Shown one piece after another: positions 8,603 to 17,454 of a stretch of 64,000 nucleotides of DNA; position 1 is the first letter of the stretch, and each line of letters opens with the position of its first letter. Below the pieces are notes generated by a model, which made no database searches, was not told where the DNA came from, and saw nothing but the letters and a program-made list of their open reading frames with translations. The translations under genes and the position numbers were made by a program. The DNA is from JADKAV01 sp963704075 (GTDB lineage: Bacteria; Actinomycetota; Actinomycetes; S36-B12; UBA10799). Where the stretch lies: assembly GCA_963704075.1 (NCBI GenBank), contig CAVPGV010000013.1, positions 1 to 64,000 of the forward strand, written 5' to 3'.

Positions 8603-9289
8603 GTGAAAAGACTCGCTCTGGGTATTCTGGGGGCACTGCTCGGACTCGTCGGCCTCGGTCTACTGGGCGGGGGCTCGGTCCTGCTGAGCCTGTTTGGCAC
8701 TGATGGCGAAGCCGATATCCCGATCGGGCGGGTCAGCGGCGACCAGGTGCGGGCAGTGGTGGTAACGGACTTCCAGATCAGCAGTTCCACGGCTCTGCCC
8801 GTCGATGAAACCTGGTTCGATCTGCGACTCGAGGTCACCGGCGAGGACCCCCTGTTCGTAGGAGTCGCCGGAAAGCCTGATTCTCTGCAGTACTTGCAGG
8901 GTGTGCCGTACGAATTGGTCACCGGGATCGACAGTTCGTCGGATTCGTTGGACTCAACCACGATCCCTGGCGACCGGGTCCCACCGGATCCCGGTGCGGA
9001 GGCCTTCTGGACCGATCAGCAGACCGGGCGCAAGGCCTCGGTGGCCTGGCCGGTGTCCAACTCGGACAAGACGCTTGTCGTGATGAACAGGGATGCTGCC
9101 AAGGGTGTCGCCGCGGACGTCTCCGTCATCGCGACAGTCACCTGGATCGGTCCGCTGGCGGTCGGCATGGTGATCGCCGGAGTGGTGCTGGTCGGACTGG
9201 CGATCCTGTTGTTGATCCTCGCCTTCCGCACCGGCGGCACCGCGCCGCCGTCGAGTCAGCCCCCCATGGCAAGCGCCTACAGTCGATGA
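8603..9289 (+). CDS. Uncharacterised two-helix membrane protein
   Basis: Protein of 228 residues; I do not recognise a family. A Gly/Leu-rich transmembrane helix covers about residues 4-28. An external or luminal domain of about 150 residues, rich in Asp, Val and Ser, follows. A second helix lies near residues 185-210, and the tail is short, with Pro and Ser. The layout resembles E3-ligase-like or DUF3592-type membrane proteins with a domain between two helices, but no diagnostic motif is visible. The start is GTG at 8603 because a leaderless -10 lies 6 nt upstream; an upstream GTG would add a basic, unlikely leader. Confidence 0.6.
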   Translation: MKRLALGILGALLGLVGLGLLGGGSVLLSLFGTDGEADIPIGRVSGDQVRAVVVTDFQISSSTALPVDETWFDLRLEVTGEDPLFVGVAGKPDSLQYLQGVPYELVTGIDSSSDSLDSTTIPGDRVPPDPGAEAFWTDQQTGRKASVAWPVSNSDKTLVVMNRDAAKGVAADVSVIATVTWIGPLAVGMVIAGVVLVGLAILLLILAFRTGGTAPPSSQPPMASAYSR

Positions 9290-9363
9290 TTCCTGGGCGA
9301 CAAGACCAATCGGGGGCGATGTCCGTCGCACGCGCCGCGGCGGATGCCGGTCCCGACACCGCT

Positions 9364-9369
9364 TAGGCT
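9364..9369 (+). promoter_or_regulatory. -10 element of a leaderless promoter (pgsA-like gene)
   Basis: TAGGCT, 7 nt, then GTG at 9377. It probably drives the operon 9377-11758. Confidence 0.65.
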
Positions 9370-9376
9370 GGCAGGT

Positions 9377-9961
9377 GTGGAGGTTCAACACACCGAGGTG
9401 CAGTCCGACCGGGTCCTCACGCTGCCCAATGTGCTGTCGGCGCTGCGGTTGCTCGGGGTGCCGCTGTTCCTGTGGTTGATCCTCGTGCCGGAGGCGGACG
9501 GATGGGCAGTGGCCCTGCTGATTGTCGCGGGTTTCACCGACTGGCTCGACGGGTACCTCGCGCGCAAGTGGAACCAGATCACCCGCGTCGGGCAACTGCT
9601 CGATCCGGTGGCCGACCGCCTGTACATCCTGGCCACCTTGATCGGGCTGCTCCTGCGCGGCATCGTGCCCGCTTGGTTTGTCCTCCTGCTGATTTCGCGC
9701 GACCTGATCCTCGCGGTCGTGCTCGCGGTACTGAAGCGCCGCGGCGTCACGGGTCTGCCCGTTCATTTCCTGGGCAAGGCTGCGACCTTCTGCCTGTTGT
9801 ACGCCTTCCCCCTGCTGCTGCTCGGCGACGGGTCCGGGTGGCTGGCGGACACCGCCAAGGTGTTCGGATGGGCATTCGCCGTGTGGGGAACCGCTTTGTA
9901 CTGGTGGGCGGCCGTGCTCTACGTCGGTCAGGCACGCCGGATCATGGCGGCGTCGTCGTGA
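9377..9961 (+). CDS. CDP-alcohol phosphatidyltransferase (PgsA2-like)
   Basis: Integral membrane enzyme of 194 residues that transfers a phosphatidyl group from CDP-diacylglycerol to an alcohol. The full motif D-x2-D-G-x2-A-R-x8-G-x3-D-x3-D is present: Asp55, Asp58, Gly59, Ala62, Arg63, Gly72, Asp76, Asp80. Position and neighbours match M. tuberculosis Rv1822 (pgsA2), which points to glycerol-3-phosphate or cardiolipin-type chemistry rather than inositol; the inositol enzyme is at 23251. The stop overlaps the next start (GTGA at 9958), so the genes are coupled. Confidence 0.9.
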   Translation: MEVQHTEVQSDRVLTLPNVLSALRLLGVPLFLWLILVPEADGWAVALLIVAGFTDWLDGYLARKWNQITRVGQLLDPVADRLYILATLIGLLLRGIVPAWFVLLLISRDLILAVVLAVLKRRGVTGLPVHFLGKAATFCLLYAFPLLLLGDGSGWLADTAKVFGWAFAVWGTALYWWAAVLYVGQARRIMAASS

Positions 9962-10761
9962 GGCAGCATTTGCCGGAGAACCTGCTCGACAGGATCATCG
10001 CCGAGGCGCAGGCCGATGATTACGCGTTGGCCCATCAACCTGAAGGGCCCCGTTCCGTGCGTTCGATGGCGGTCACCATCCTCGTGTTCGTGGTGATCGG
10101 CTTCGTGTTCGCCACCGCGTCATGGCAGCGTCAGACGGTGCAGCCCCAGGCGCAGGACCGACGCCAAGCGCTTATCGACCGCATTGAAAGTGCCACGCGA
10201 GACGCCGAATCGGACCAGGCAGCGGCGGTCGAACTACGGGCAACCGTCTCCCAACTGCAGCAGCTGGCCACCACTGGGCTGGGAGAGGGATTCGCCGAGG
10301 AGTTGGAGGCGGTCCAGATCACGTCCGGCTTCGTGGGATTGGCCGGCCCGGGTGCGATCGTGACGATGCAGGATGCCGCCCCGCCACTGCCGAAGGGGGT
10401 CCAACCGGACGAAGCCAGGGTGCTCGACATCGACGTTCAGATGGTCGTCAACGGCCTGTGGCAGTCCGGGGCTCAGGCCATAGCGATCAATGACGTCCGG
10501 CTGACATCGGTCACCGCTATCCGCACCGCGGGCGAGGCCATCCTCGTGGACTACAAACCTTTGGAACCGCCGTACATCATCGCGTCCGTGGGTCCGGCCG
10601 ACTTGGCCGACATCTTCGCCGGTTCGGACGCGCAAGCGGAGTTGGAACAACTGCGCCGCGACTACGGCATACAGTCGGAGGTGACGGGCGCCGATCCCGT
10701 GACGGTGCCGGCGTCGACGGCGAACCTGCCGATACGGGCTGACGTGCTGAAGGGCGGCTGA
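9958..10761 (+). CDS. DUF881 family membrane-anchored protein
   Basis: Protein of 267 residues matching DUF881, common in actinobacteria and Firmicutes near division or cell-envelope genes; function unknown. A short cytoplasmic start is followed by one helix ('MAVTILVFVVIGFVFATA', about residues 36-53). A coiled-coil stretch with Gln, Glu and Arg comes next, then an extracytoplasmic alpha/beta domain with 'LAGPGAIVTMQDA' and 'GAQAIAINDVRLT'. GTG 9958 overlaps the preceding stop. Part of the DUF881, small basic protein, DUF881 trio (Rv1823-Rv1825 in M. tuberculosis). Confidence 0.88.
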   Translation: MRQHLPENLLDRIIAEAQADDYALAHQPEGPRSVRSMAVTILVFVVIGFVFATASWQRQTVQPQAQDRRQALIDRIESATRDAESDQAAAVELRATVSQLQQLATTGLGEGFAEELEAVQITSGFVGLAGPGAIVTMQDAAPPLPKGVQPDEARVLDIDVQMVVNGLWQSGAQAIAINDVRLTSVTAIRTAGEAILVDYKPLEPPYIIASVGPADLADIFAGSDAQAELEQLRRDYGIQSEVTGADPVTVPASTANLPIRADVLKGG

Positions 10762-10763
10762 CA

Positions 10764-11096
10764 ATGATCGCGCTGATCGGGTTGATCGTCGGGATCGTGC
10801 TCGGGGTGGTTTTCTCGCCCGAAGTGCCGACGTGGATGGACGCCTACGTCCCGGTGGCGGTCATTGCGGCATTGGATGCGGTATCCGGTGCCTTGCGTTC
10901 CATGTTGGACGGCAACTTCTCGGACAAGGTCTTCGTCGTCTCCTTCCTGGGCAACGTCGCAGTCGCCTGTGCCCTCGTGTGGTTGGGTGATCAACTGGGC
11001 GTGGGCGCCCAGATGTCCACCGGCGTAGTCGTCGTCCTAGCGATGCGGATCTTCGCGAACGCCGCCGCGATCCGCCGGATGGTGTTCAAGGCATGA
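10764..11096 (+). CDS. Small basic protein (DUF1290)
   Basis: Membrane protein of 110 residues with three hydrophobic helices, matching the small basic protein family usually encoded between two DUF881 genes. 'VGIVLGVVFSPEVPTW' and 'AYVPVAVIAALDAVSGALR' are family hallmarks. It starts 2 nt after the preceding stop and its own stop overlaps the next ATG (ATGA). Function unknown; conservation of the trio suggests the three form one membrane complex. Confidence 0.9.
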   Translation: MIALIGLIVGIVLGVVFSPEVPTWMDAYVPVAVIAALDAVSGALRSMLDGNFSDKVFVVSFLGNVAVACALVWLGDQLGVGAQMSTGVVVVLAMRIFANAAAIRRMVFKA

Positions 11097-11758
11097 AGTC
11101 CCGGCAGTGGGGTGTGGTCATCGTCTGCATCCTCATCGGCATCGGTACCGTGGCCGTCGTACGCGGTCAGGACACCGACGAGTTCCTCGCGACGGCGCGT
11201 GAGCCCGACCTGATCCGTCTGCTCGACGACCTCCAGTCGCGCCAGACCCGCCTCGACGGCGAGATCCTCAGATTGCAGGCCGCCGAGCAGAACCTTCGGT
11301 CGGGGACGACTGCCGAAGCCTTGCAGGAGGCACAGGAGCGCGCCGACGATCTGCGGGTACTGGCCGGTACCACCGCCGTGAGCGGACCTGGGATCAGACT
11401 GCGGGTCGAGGGTGACGATGCCTTCTTCGCCTCCGATCTGCTCAACACCGTGCAAGAGCTGCGCGACGCGGGTGCAGAGGCCATCGAGGTCAACGGCATC
11501 CGCGTGGTTGTCGACACGTGGTTCGCGGACGAGGGTGGCGGCATCTCGGTGAGTGGCACGGTGGTCACTGAGCCTTTCGAGATCCTGGCGATCGGCGGCC
11601 CGGCCACCATGGCCACCGCGATGCGCATCCCGGGCGGTATCGCCGATACCGTCTCGGCCCAGGACGGTTCCGTGGTGATCACCGAACTGGAGGAAGTCGA
11701 GATTCTCAGTACGGTCAACCTCCCGGAGCCCGACCCGAACGTCACGGTGACCGACTAA
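11093..11758 (+). CDS. DUF881 family protein, second copy
   Basis: Protein of 221 residues with one N-terminal helix ('WGVVIVCILIGIGTVAVV'). A Glu/Arg-rich coiled coil follows at about residues 40-90. The DUF881 domain comes last ('VSGPGIRLRVEG', 'GAEAIEVNGIRVVVDTW'). It closes the trio started at 9958. Its TAA stop is the first half of the TAATCT promoter of gcvH, so the end of this gene and the start of the next transcription unit share bases. Confidence 0.9.
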   Translation: MKSRQWGVVIVCILIGIGTVAVVRGQDTDEFLATAREPDLIRLLDDLQSRQTRLDGEILRLQAAEQNLRSGTTAEALQEAQERADDLRVLAGTTAVSGPGIRLRVEGDDAFFASDLLNTVQELRDAGAEAIEVNGIRVVVDTWFADEGGGISVSGTVVTEPFEILAIGGPATMATAMRIPGGIADTVSAQDGSVVITELEEVEILSTVNLPEPDPNVTVTD

Positions 11759-11761
11759 TCT
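11756..11761 (+). promoter_or_regulatory. -10 element of a leaderless promoter (gcvH)
   Basis: TAATCT, 6 nt, then ATG at 11768. Its first three bases are the stop codon of the preceding DUF881 gene. Confidence 0.65.
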
Positions 11762-11767
11762 GCGGGT

Positions 11768-12151
11768 ATGACACCTGACGATCGGCGCTACACGCGAGAG
11801 CACGAGTGGATTCTCCCGATGGAGAACGGCAACCTGCGGATCGGCATCACGGACTACGCCCAGGACGCCCTCGGCGACGTGGTGTTCGTGGCCCTGCCCG
11901 AGGTGGGAGCAGCCGTGAGTGAGGGCGACGCCTGTGGGGAGGTGGAGTCCACCAAGAGCGTGAGCGAGATCTACGCACCAGTGTCGGGCACCATCGTCGC
12001 CCGCAACGACGCGGTCGAAACCGCGCCTGAGACCCTCAACACCGATCCGTACGAGGGTGGCTGGCTGTTCGTCCTCGAGCCGGAGGACGCGCAGGCCGCC
12101 GAATCCCTGCTCGCTGCGGAGGACTACGAAGCGCTGGTGCGGGAGATCTGA
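11768..12151 (+). CDS. gcvH: Glycine cleavage system H protein
   Basis: Lipoyl carrier of the glycine cleavage system, shuttling the aminomethyl group between GcvP and GcvT. The protein has 127 residues, the family's usual length. The lipoylated Lys63 lies in 'VESTKSVSEIYAPVSG', and 'YTREHEWI' and 'GDVVFVALPEVG' are family landmarks. It begins a block syntenic with M. tuberculosis Rv1826-Rv1832, with the P-protein 2.5 kb downstream. The T-protein is not in the window. Confidence 0.96.
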   Translation: MTPDDRRYTREHEWILPMENGNLRIGITDYAQDALGDVVFVALPEVGAAVSEGDACGEVESTKSVSEIYAPVSGTIVARNDAVETAPETLNTDPYEGGWLFVLEPEDAQAAESLLAAEDYEALVREI

Positions 12152-12247
12152 GCGTCTTGCCGAAGAAGCATGACAACTCTAAGGCTTAGCGTAAGGTAAA
12201 GATTCGTCCTTCTTCGCCCCGTTGCACCAGGAATCGTGAGGAGCCCT

Positions 12248-12736
12248 GTGACCACTGAATGTCTGAAGTGCGGTCGTCCGCTGGATCCGGAGGATCGATT
12301 CTGCGGCGCGTGCGGGACGCCGCGGCCGCGCATGGAGGACGATGACCCCACCGGCGTGGTCGTGGCGCCCGAAGTCGACACCGGTCCGATCCCGGTGGTG
12401 GAGGGTCTGTCAGGGCTCACCCGCGGCATGAGCGTGATCGTCGTGCAGCGCGGCCCAGAGATCGGACAGCGCTTCGAGTTGTCCGGCCCCAGGTTGACGG
12501 TCGGACGTTCGGCCGACAACGACGTCATGCTTGACGATGTGACGGTGAGCCGCCATCACGCGGAGTTCGTCGCGGACGGCGACCAGTGGACATTGATGGA
12601 CAAAGGGTCCCTCAACGGCAGCTATGTGAACCGCACGTCCATCGAACGTCACGTGTTGACGTCCGGCGACCTGATCCAGATCGGGAAGTTCCGCCTGCAG
12701 TTCCTGCACGCCGAAGAGGATCACCTGCCTGAATGA
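12248..12736 (+). CDS. FHA-domain protein with N-terminal zinc ribbon (GarA/OdhI-type)
   Basis: Protein of 162 residues. The C-terminal FHA domain has the phosphothreonine-binding set 'VGRSADNDV' (Gly86, Arg87, Ser88), 'VTVSRHHAEF' (Ser101, Arg102, His104) and 'SLNGSYVN'. It resembles GarA (Rv1827) and OdhI, which inhibit 2-oxoglutarate dehydrogenase and control glutamate metabolism. Those proteins have an N-terminal ETTS-type motif phosphorylated by Ser/Thr kinases. Here that region is replaced by a zinc ribbon with Cys5, Cys8, Cys19 and Cys22, followed by an acidic linker. A GAGGAG Shine-Dalgarno 4 nt before GTG 12248 sets the start. TAAGGT at 12192-12197 may be its -10. Confidence 0.9.
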   Translation: MTTECLKCGRPLDPEDRFCGACGTPRPRMEDDDPTGVVVAPEVDTGPIPVVEGLSGLTRGMSVIVVQRGPEIGQRFELSGPRLTVGRSADNDVMLDDVTVSRHHAEFVADGDQWTLMDKGSLNGSYVNRTSIERHVLTSGDLIQIGKFRLQFLHAEEDHLPE

Positions 12737-13404
12737 GCACGAACCTCATGGGCATCGGTCAGACGGTGTCCTCACTGCGCCACGACTTCCCGGACATCAG
12801 CGTGAGCAAGATCCGTTTCCTGGAGGCAGAAGGTCTCGTGGAGCCGTTGCGGACTCCTTCGGGCTACCGCAAGTACACCCCCGCCCACGTCGAGCGGATC
12901 CGCTACGTGCTGACGATGCAACGCGACCACTACCTGCCGTTGCGGGTGATCGCTGAACACCTCGACGCCCTCGACCGGGGGCTGACTCCGCCGGAACCGA
13001 CCAGCGCCACTCCGCAGACGCCGGCCGTGCAGGTCGCGGCACCCGATCTGCAGACCCTCGACACCGGGGTGCGGCTGCTGCCCGCCGAACTGCGACGTGA
13101 GTCAGGTCTGAGCGCCGACGAGTTCGAGCAGGCGACCGAAGTCGGTCTGCTGCCGGCCGGACCCGACTTCAGCCTCAACGATCTCGAGACCGCCCGCGGC
13201 CTCGCGGCGCTGCGGGACTGCGGCCTGCCCATCCGTAACGCGCGTCCCGTGGTGCTGGCCGTGACCCGGGAGTTGGATCTTTACCGCACTGTCCTGGGCC
13301 AATCTCGCCGTGCGGAGTCCCAGGACGCGTTCCAGGACCGCGCCCGGAGTCTGGCCGCCGCACTGATCCGGGTGCACGTCGCGGTTCTGCGCGCCCAGCT
13401 CTGA
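12733..13404 (+). CDS. ftsR: MerR-family regulator (FtsR / Rv1828-like)
   Basis: DNA-binding regulator of 223 residues. An N-terminal MerR winged helix is visible ('VSKIRFLEAEGLVEPLRTPSGYRKY'-type region at about residues 23-48, then 'VERIRYVLTMQRDHYLPL'). A linker and a second helical domain make up the C-terminal half. The length, the two-domain layout and the position after the FHA gene match Rv1828 and corynebacterial FtsR, an activator of ftsZ. The ATGA overlap with the FHA gene indicates coupling. The symbol is given by synteny and family, not by a proven target. Confidence 0.85.
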   Translation: MSTNLMGIGQTVSSLRHDFPDISVSKIRFLEAEGLVEPLRTPSGYRKYTPAHVERIRYVLTMQRDHYLPLRVIAEHLDALDRGLTPPEPTSATPQTPAVQVAAPDLQTLDTGVRLLPAELRRESGLSADEFEQATEVGLLPAGPDFSLNDLETARGLAALRDCGLPIRNARPVVLAVTRELDLYRTVLGQSRRAESQDAFQDRARSLAAALIRVHVAVLRAQL

Positions 13405-13462
13405 CCCAGGCGCATTCTGGACCATCGACCGCAGGAATCTCGGCGGGTGATCCGGTGAGGCG

Positions 13463-13468
13463 TACAGT
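13463..13468 (+). promoter_or_regulatory. -10 element of a leaderless promoter (bifunctional nuclease)
   Basis: TACAGT, 7 nt, then GTG at 13476. It moves the start 7 codons downstream of the longest open frame. Confidence 0.55.
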
Positions 13469-13475
13469 GAAACCT

Positions 13476-13961
13476 GTGCGCGCTGTCGATGTCGTCGGAG
13501 TCCGGGTCGAGATGCCCTCCAACCAGCCCATCGTGCTGCTGCGTGATGCTGAGACGGAGAAGTTCCTGCCCATCTGGATCGGTGCTGTCGAGGCCACTGC
13601 GATCGCCTTCGCCCAGCAGGGTGTGCAGTCCGAACGGCCCCTGACCCACGATCTGCTGCGCGATGTCATCGAGGGGATGGGGCGGACCCTGACCAGAGTC
13701 GACATCACCGAGTTGCGTGACGGCATCTTCTTCGCCGAACTGATCTTCGACAACGGTGTGGTGGTATCGGCGCGACCTTCGGACGCCATCGCCCTCGCAT
13801 TGCGCACGGCGGCACCCCTGTTCGCCTCCGAAGCGGTGCTTGAGGAGGCCGGGATCGAGATGCCGGCCGAAGAAGAGGAAGCCGAGGCCGAAGTGGAGGC
13901 GTTCCGGGAGTTCCTGGACCAGGTCACACCGGAGGATTTCGAAGGTGGAAGCAATCAATGA
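13476..13961 (+). CDS. Bifunctional nuclease family protein (DUF151)
   Basis: Protein of 161 residues with the bifunctional nuclease domain: 'PIVLLRDAETEKFLPIWIG', 'AFAQQGVQSERPLTHDLL' and 'ARPSDAIALALR'. Plant and thermophile homologues have DNase and RNase activity; the role in actinobacteria (Rv1829) is not established. The C-terminus is strongly acidic ('EEEEAEAEVEAFREFL'). It sits between two MerR genes, as in M. tuberculosis. The start is set by the leaderless -10. Confidence 0.9.
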   Translation: MRAVDVVGVRVEMPSNQPIVLLRDAETEKFLPIWIGAVEATAIAFAQQGVQSERPLTHDLLRDVIEGMGRTLTRVDITELRDGIFFAELIFDNGVVVSARPSDAIALALRTAAPLFASEAVLEEAGIEMPAEEEEAEAEVEAFREFLDQVTPEDFEGGSNQ

Positions 13962-14091
13962 TTAACCCTCTACTAAACAGTGAGGTATTGATCGGCGTTC
14001 GGTGGGCGTGTCGGTCGCGCGGCAGCCGGTCGGGGGCCTAGGTTGTGGGATACCGCTGGCATAGTTCGCAGCACAGTCGAGGAGTTGGCCC

Positions 14092-14655
14092 ATGAATGAA
14101 GCAGTCGCGAATTCGCCTGCAACACCGACTGCAGAACAGCAGGAGTTGTTCGCCGACGAACTGCAGCTGCCCGACGATGCTGGATACCGGGCCCCGGTCG
14201 TGGCGAAACTGGTGGGGATCACCTACCGGCAACTGGATTACTGGGCGCGGACCGGCTTGGTCGAGCCCAGCCTGCGTACCGCCAAGGGTTCAGGATCCCA
14301 GCGCCTGTACAACTTCCGCGACATCGTCACCTTGAAGATCGTCAAACGACTGCTCGAAACCGGCGTGACCCTGCAACAGATCCGCACCGCACTGGACCAT
14401 CTGCGCACCACAGGGGTCAGCGATCTGTCGCAGATAACGTTGATGAGCGACGGGGCCAGCGTGTACGAGTGCCGTAGCGCCGAGGACGTCATCGACCTCG
14501 TGCACGGCGGCCAGGGGGTCTTCGGGATCGCCGTGGGCGCAGTGTGGCGAGAGGTCGAATCCGATCTGGCGACGTTGCCCGCCGAGCGCGCGGACGGCAG
14601 CGTTACCGTGGTGGACGACGAACTGTCGCGCCGTCGCGCACGCAAGATTGGATGA
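14092..14655 (+). CDS. MerR-family regulator (Rv1830-like)
   Basis: Regulator of 187 residues with an N-terminal MerR helix-turn-helix: 'VAKLVGITYRQLDYWARTGL' followed by 'RLYNFRDIVTLKIVKRLLE'. Actinobacterial homologues next to gcvP (Rv1830) have been connected to cell-cycle or growth control. A GAGGAG Shine-Dalgarno lies about 10 nt before the ATG, and TAGGTT at 14039-14044 is a possible -10. The gcvP start codon lies inside its last codons, so regulator and glycine decarboxylase are probably co-translated. Confidence 0.88.
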   Translation: MNEAVANSPATPTAEQQELFADELQLPDDAGYRAPVVAKLVGITYRQLDYWARTGLVEPSLRTAKGSGSQRLYNFRDIVTLKIVKRLLETGVTLQQIRTALDHLRTTGVSDLSQITLMSDGASVYECRSAEDVIDLVHGGQGVFGIAVGAVWREVESDLATLPAERADGSVTVVDDELSRRRARKIG

Positions 14656-17441
14656 GCCCACGTTCCCCGAACGCCACATCGGGCCGGACCCCGATGACCT
14701 CGAACGCATGGTGTCCGCGCTCGGGTACGCCGATGTCGATGCTCTGATCGATGCGGTGATCCCCGCCGACATACGCACCGATGCCCCACTGCAGCTACCG
14801 GAGCCCATAGACGAGGCCGCGAGCCTCGTTCTGCTGCAGGCGCTGGCGGCGCGGAACAAGCCCCGCCGAAGCCTTCTGGGACTGGGGTATCACGGCACCC
14901 TGACCCCCGCGGTAATCACCCGCAACGTCCTGGAAAGCCCAGCCTGGTACACGGCGTATACCCCGTACCAGCCGGAGATCTCGCAGGGCCGGCTCGAGGG
15001 TCTACTCACGTTCCAGACACTGGTCTCGGACCTCAGCGGACTGCCGGTGGCGAATGCATCCCTGCTCGACGAGCCCACCGCAGCCGCCGAGGCTATGGCC
15101 CTGGCACATCGGGTCGGTCGTGGCGACACGTTCGTGGTCGACCAGGATCTGCATCCGCAGACACTAGCGGTGCTGGCGACGCGGGCCGAACCGATCGGGA
15201 TCACCCTGGACGTACGCGATCTCAGCGATGGCCAGATGCCCGAGTGCTTCGGGGCCCTGATCGGTTACCCCAGCGGTACCGGCGCCGTGCGCGACCTCGC
15301 GCCCGTAGCAGCCGCCGTGCAAGAGCACGGTGGGCTGTTGTGCGTCACCGCGGACATCCTGGCGTTGGTGTCGCTGCGGCCGCCGGGTGACATGGGGGCG
15401 GATATCGTGGTCGGATCCGCCCAGCGTTTCGGCGTGCCGATGGGGTTCGGCGGCCCGCATGCGGCCTTCATGGCAGTCCGGCAGGGCCTGGAACGCCAGT
15501 TGCCCGGGCGCATGGTAGGCGTCAGTGTCGACGCCGATGGCCGACGGGCGCTACGACTGGCGCTGCAGACCCGCGAACAGCACATCCGCCGCGACCGGGC
15601 CACCTCCAACATCTGCACGTCCCAGGTCCTGCTCGCACTGGTCGCCGCGTTCTACGCCCAGTACCACGGCCCTCACGGACTGCGTGCCATCGCGCAGCGG
15701 GTCCACAGCCATGCCGGCGTGCTGGCCGCGTCCCTGAGTGCGCACGGGCTGCAACTGAGACACCGAGCCTTCTTCGACACCGTGGTGGTCGAGCACGACA
15801 ACGCCGCGGCCGTGGTCGAGCGGGCCAGGCGACGCGGCTTCGATCTGCGACTGCTGGACGGCGCCGTCGGTATCACCTGCGACGAGGTGACAGCCGACGC
15901 CGACGTCGACGCGGTCCTCGAGGTCTTCGACGCGCCGCGGGTGAGCGCGATCGGTGCGATCCCTGCGGAGTTGCTGCGGGGCGGCCCGTTGCTGGACTAC
16001 CCGGAGTTCCGCAGCTATCACAACGAGACCGCCATGATGCGGTATCTGCGGCGGCTGTCGGACAAGGATCTGGCCCTCGACCGGACGATGATCCCGCTGG
16101 GCTCCTGCACGATGAAGTTGAACGCCGCCGCGGAGATGGAGGCGATGACCTGGCCGCAGTTCGCCGGTCTGCACCCTTTCGCGCCGATCGACGAGTCCGA
16201 AGGGACCCGTCAGATGATCGCCGACGTGGAACGGTGGCTGGCCGAGGTGACCGGCTACGACCGGGTCAGTGTGCAGCCCAACGCCGGCTCGCAGGGGGAG
16301 TTCGCGGGTCTGCTGGCCATCCGCGGCTATCACCGGTCGCGCGGTGACGACGATCGCACGGTGTGCCTGGTCCCCAGCAGTGCGCACGGCACCAACGCCG
16401 CGAGTGCGGTCATGGCCGGGCTGAAGGTCGTCGTCGTGAAGTGCACCGATGCCGGGGACGTCGATATCGAGGATGTGCGGGCGAAGATCGCCGAACATGG
16501 ATCCCCGTTTGGCCGCCATCATGCTGACCTACCCCTCCACGCACGGCGTGTTCGAGAAGGGGTTGCGCGAGATCTGCGATGTCGTGCACGAGGCGGGCGG
16601 ACAGGTGTACGTCGACGGCGCGAACATGAACGCGCTGCTGGGGCTGGTCCGGCTGCCCGAAGTGGGCGCCGACGTGTCTCACCTGAACCTGCACAAGACG
16701 TTCTGCATCCCCCACGGCGGTGGTGGTCCGGGGGTCGGCCCGGTCGCCGTCCGGTCACATCTGGCGCCGTTCCTGCCGGGTCATCCGCTGGTCACCCAGG
16801 CTGGGCCCAAGGACCAGGGTCCGGTCTCCGGGGCGCCCTGGGGCAGTGCCGGGGTGCTCATGATCCCGTGGGTGTACCTGCGGCTCATGGGCGCTGAGGG
16901 TCTGACCCGGGCGACCAAGGTGGCGATCGTCTCGGCCAACTATGTGGCGTCGCGGCTGCAGGACCACTATCCGCTGCTCTACTCCGGCGACGGTCTGGTC
17001 GCACACGAGTGCCTGCTGGATCTGCGCGAGATCACGCGCACTACCGGCGTGACGGTGGACGACGTCGCCAAACGGCTCATCGACTACGGGTTCCACGCCC
17101 CCACGATGTCCTTCCCGGTGGCCGGCACCCTGATGGTCGAACCCACCGAGAGCGAGGACCTGCGCGAGCTCGACAGGTTCTGCGACGCGATGATCGCCAT
17201 TCGCGCGGAGATCGACGAGGTGGGCTCGGGGGCGGTGTCGATCGGTGACAGCGTTCTGCGCAATGCCCCGCACACGGCGCAGTGCCTGGTCGATGACTGG
17301 GACCGGCCCTACCCGAGGCGGACCGCGGTGTTCCCCGCGGGCAGCGACGCCAAGTACTGGCCGCCCACACGTCGCATCGACAACGCCTTCGGCGACCGGA
17401 ACCTGCACTGCACGTGCGCCCCGGTGAGCGACTACTCCTGA
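14648..17441 (+). CDS. gcvP: Glycine dehydrogenase (decarboxylating), P protein; one frameshift near 16500
   Basis: PLP-dependent P protein of the glycine cleavage system, about 930 residues after correction. It decarboxylates glycine and loads aminomethyl onto GcvH. The N-terminal half begins 'ERHIGPDPDDLERM'. The C-terminal half carries 'LGSCTMKLNAAAEM' and the PLP lysine in 'HLNLHKTFCIPHGGGGPG'. The frame shifts by +1 near 16495-16505: 'VRAKIAEH' continues in the next frame as 'DPRLAAIMLTYPSTHGVFE', so one base is extra or two are missing. A TTG start at 14648 overlaps the stop of the MerR gene. Such a housekeeping enzyme is unlikely to be dead, so a sequence error is the simplest reading. 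Confidence 0.92.
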
Positions 17442-17454
17442 AGGCCCACGCGGC

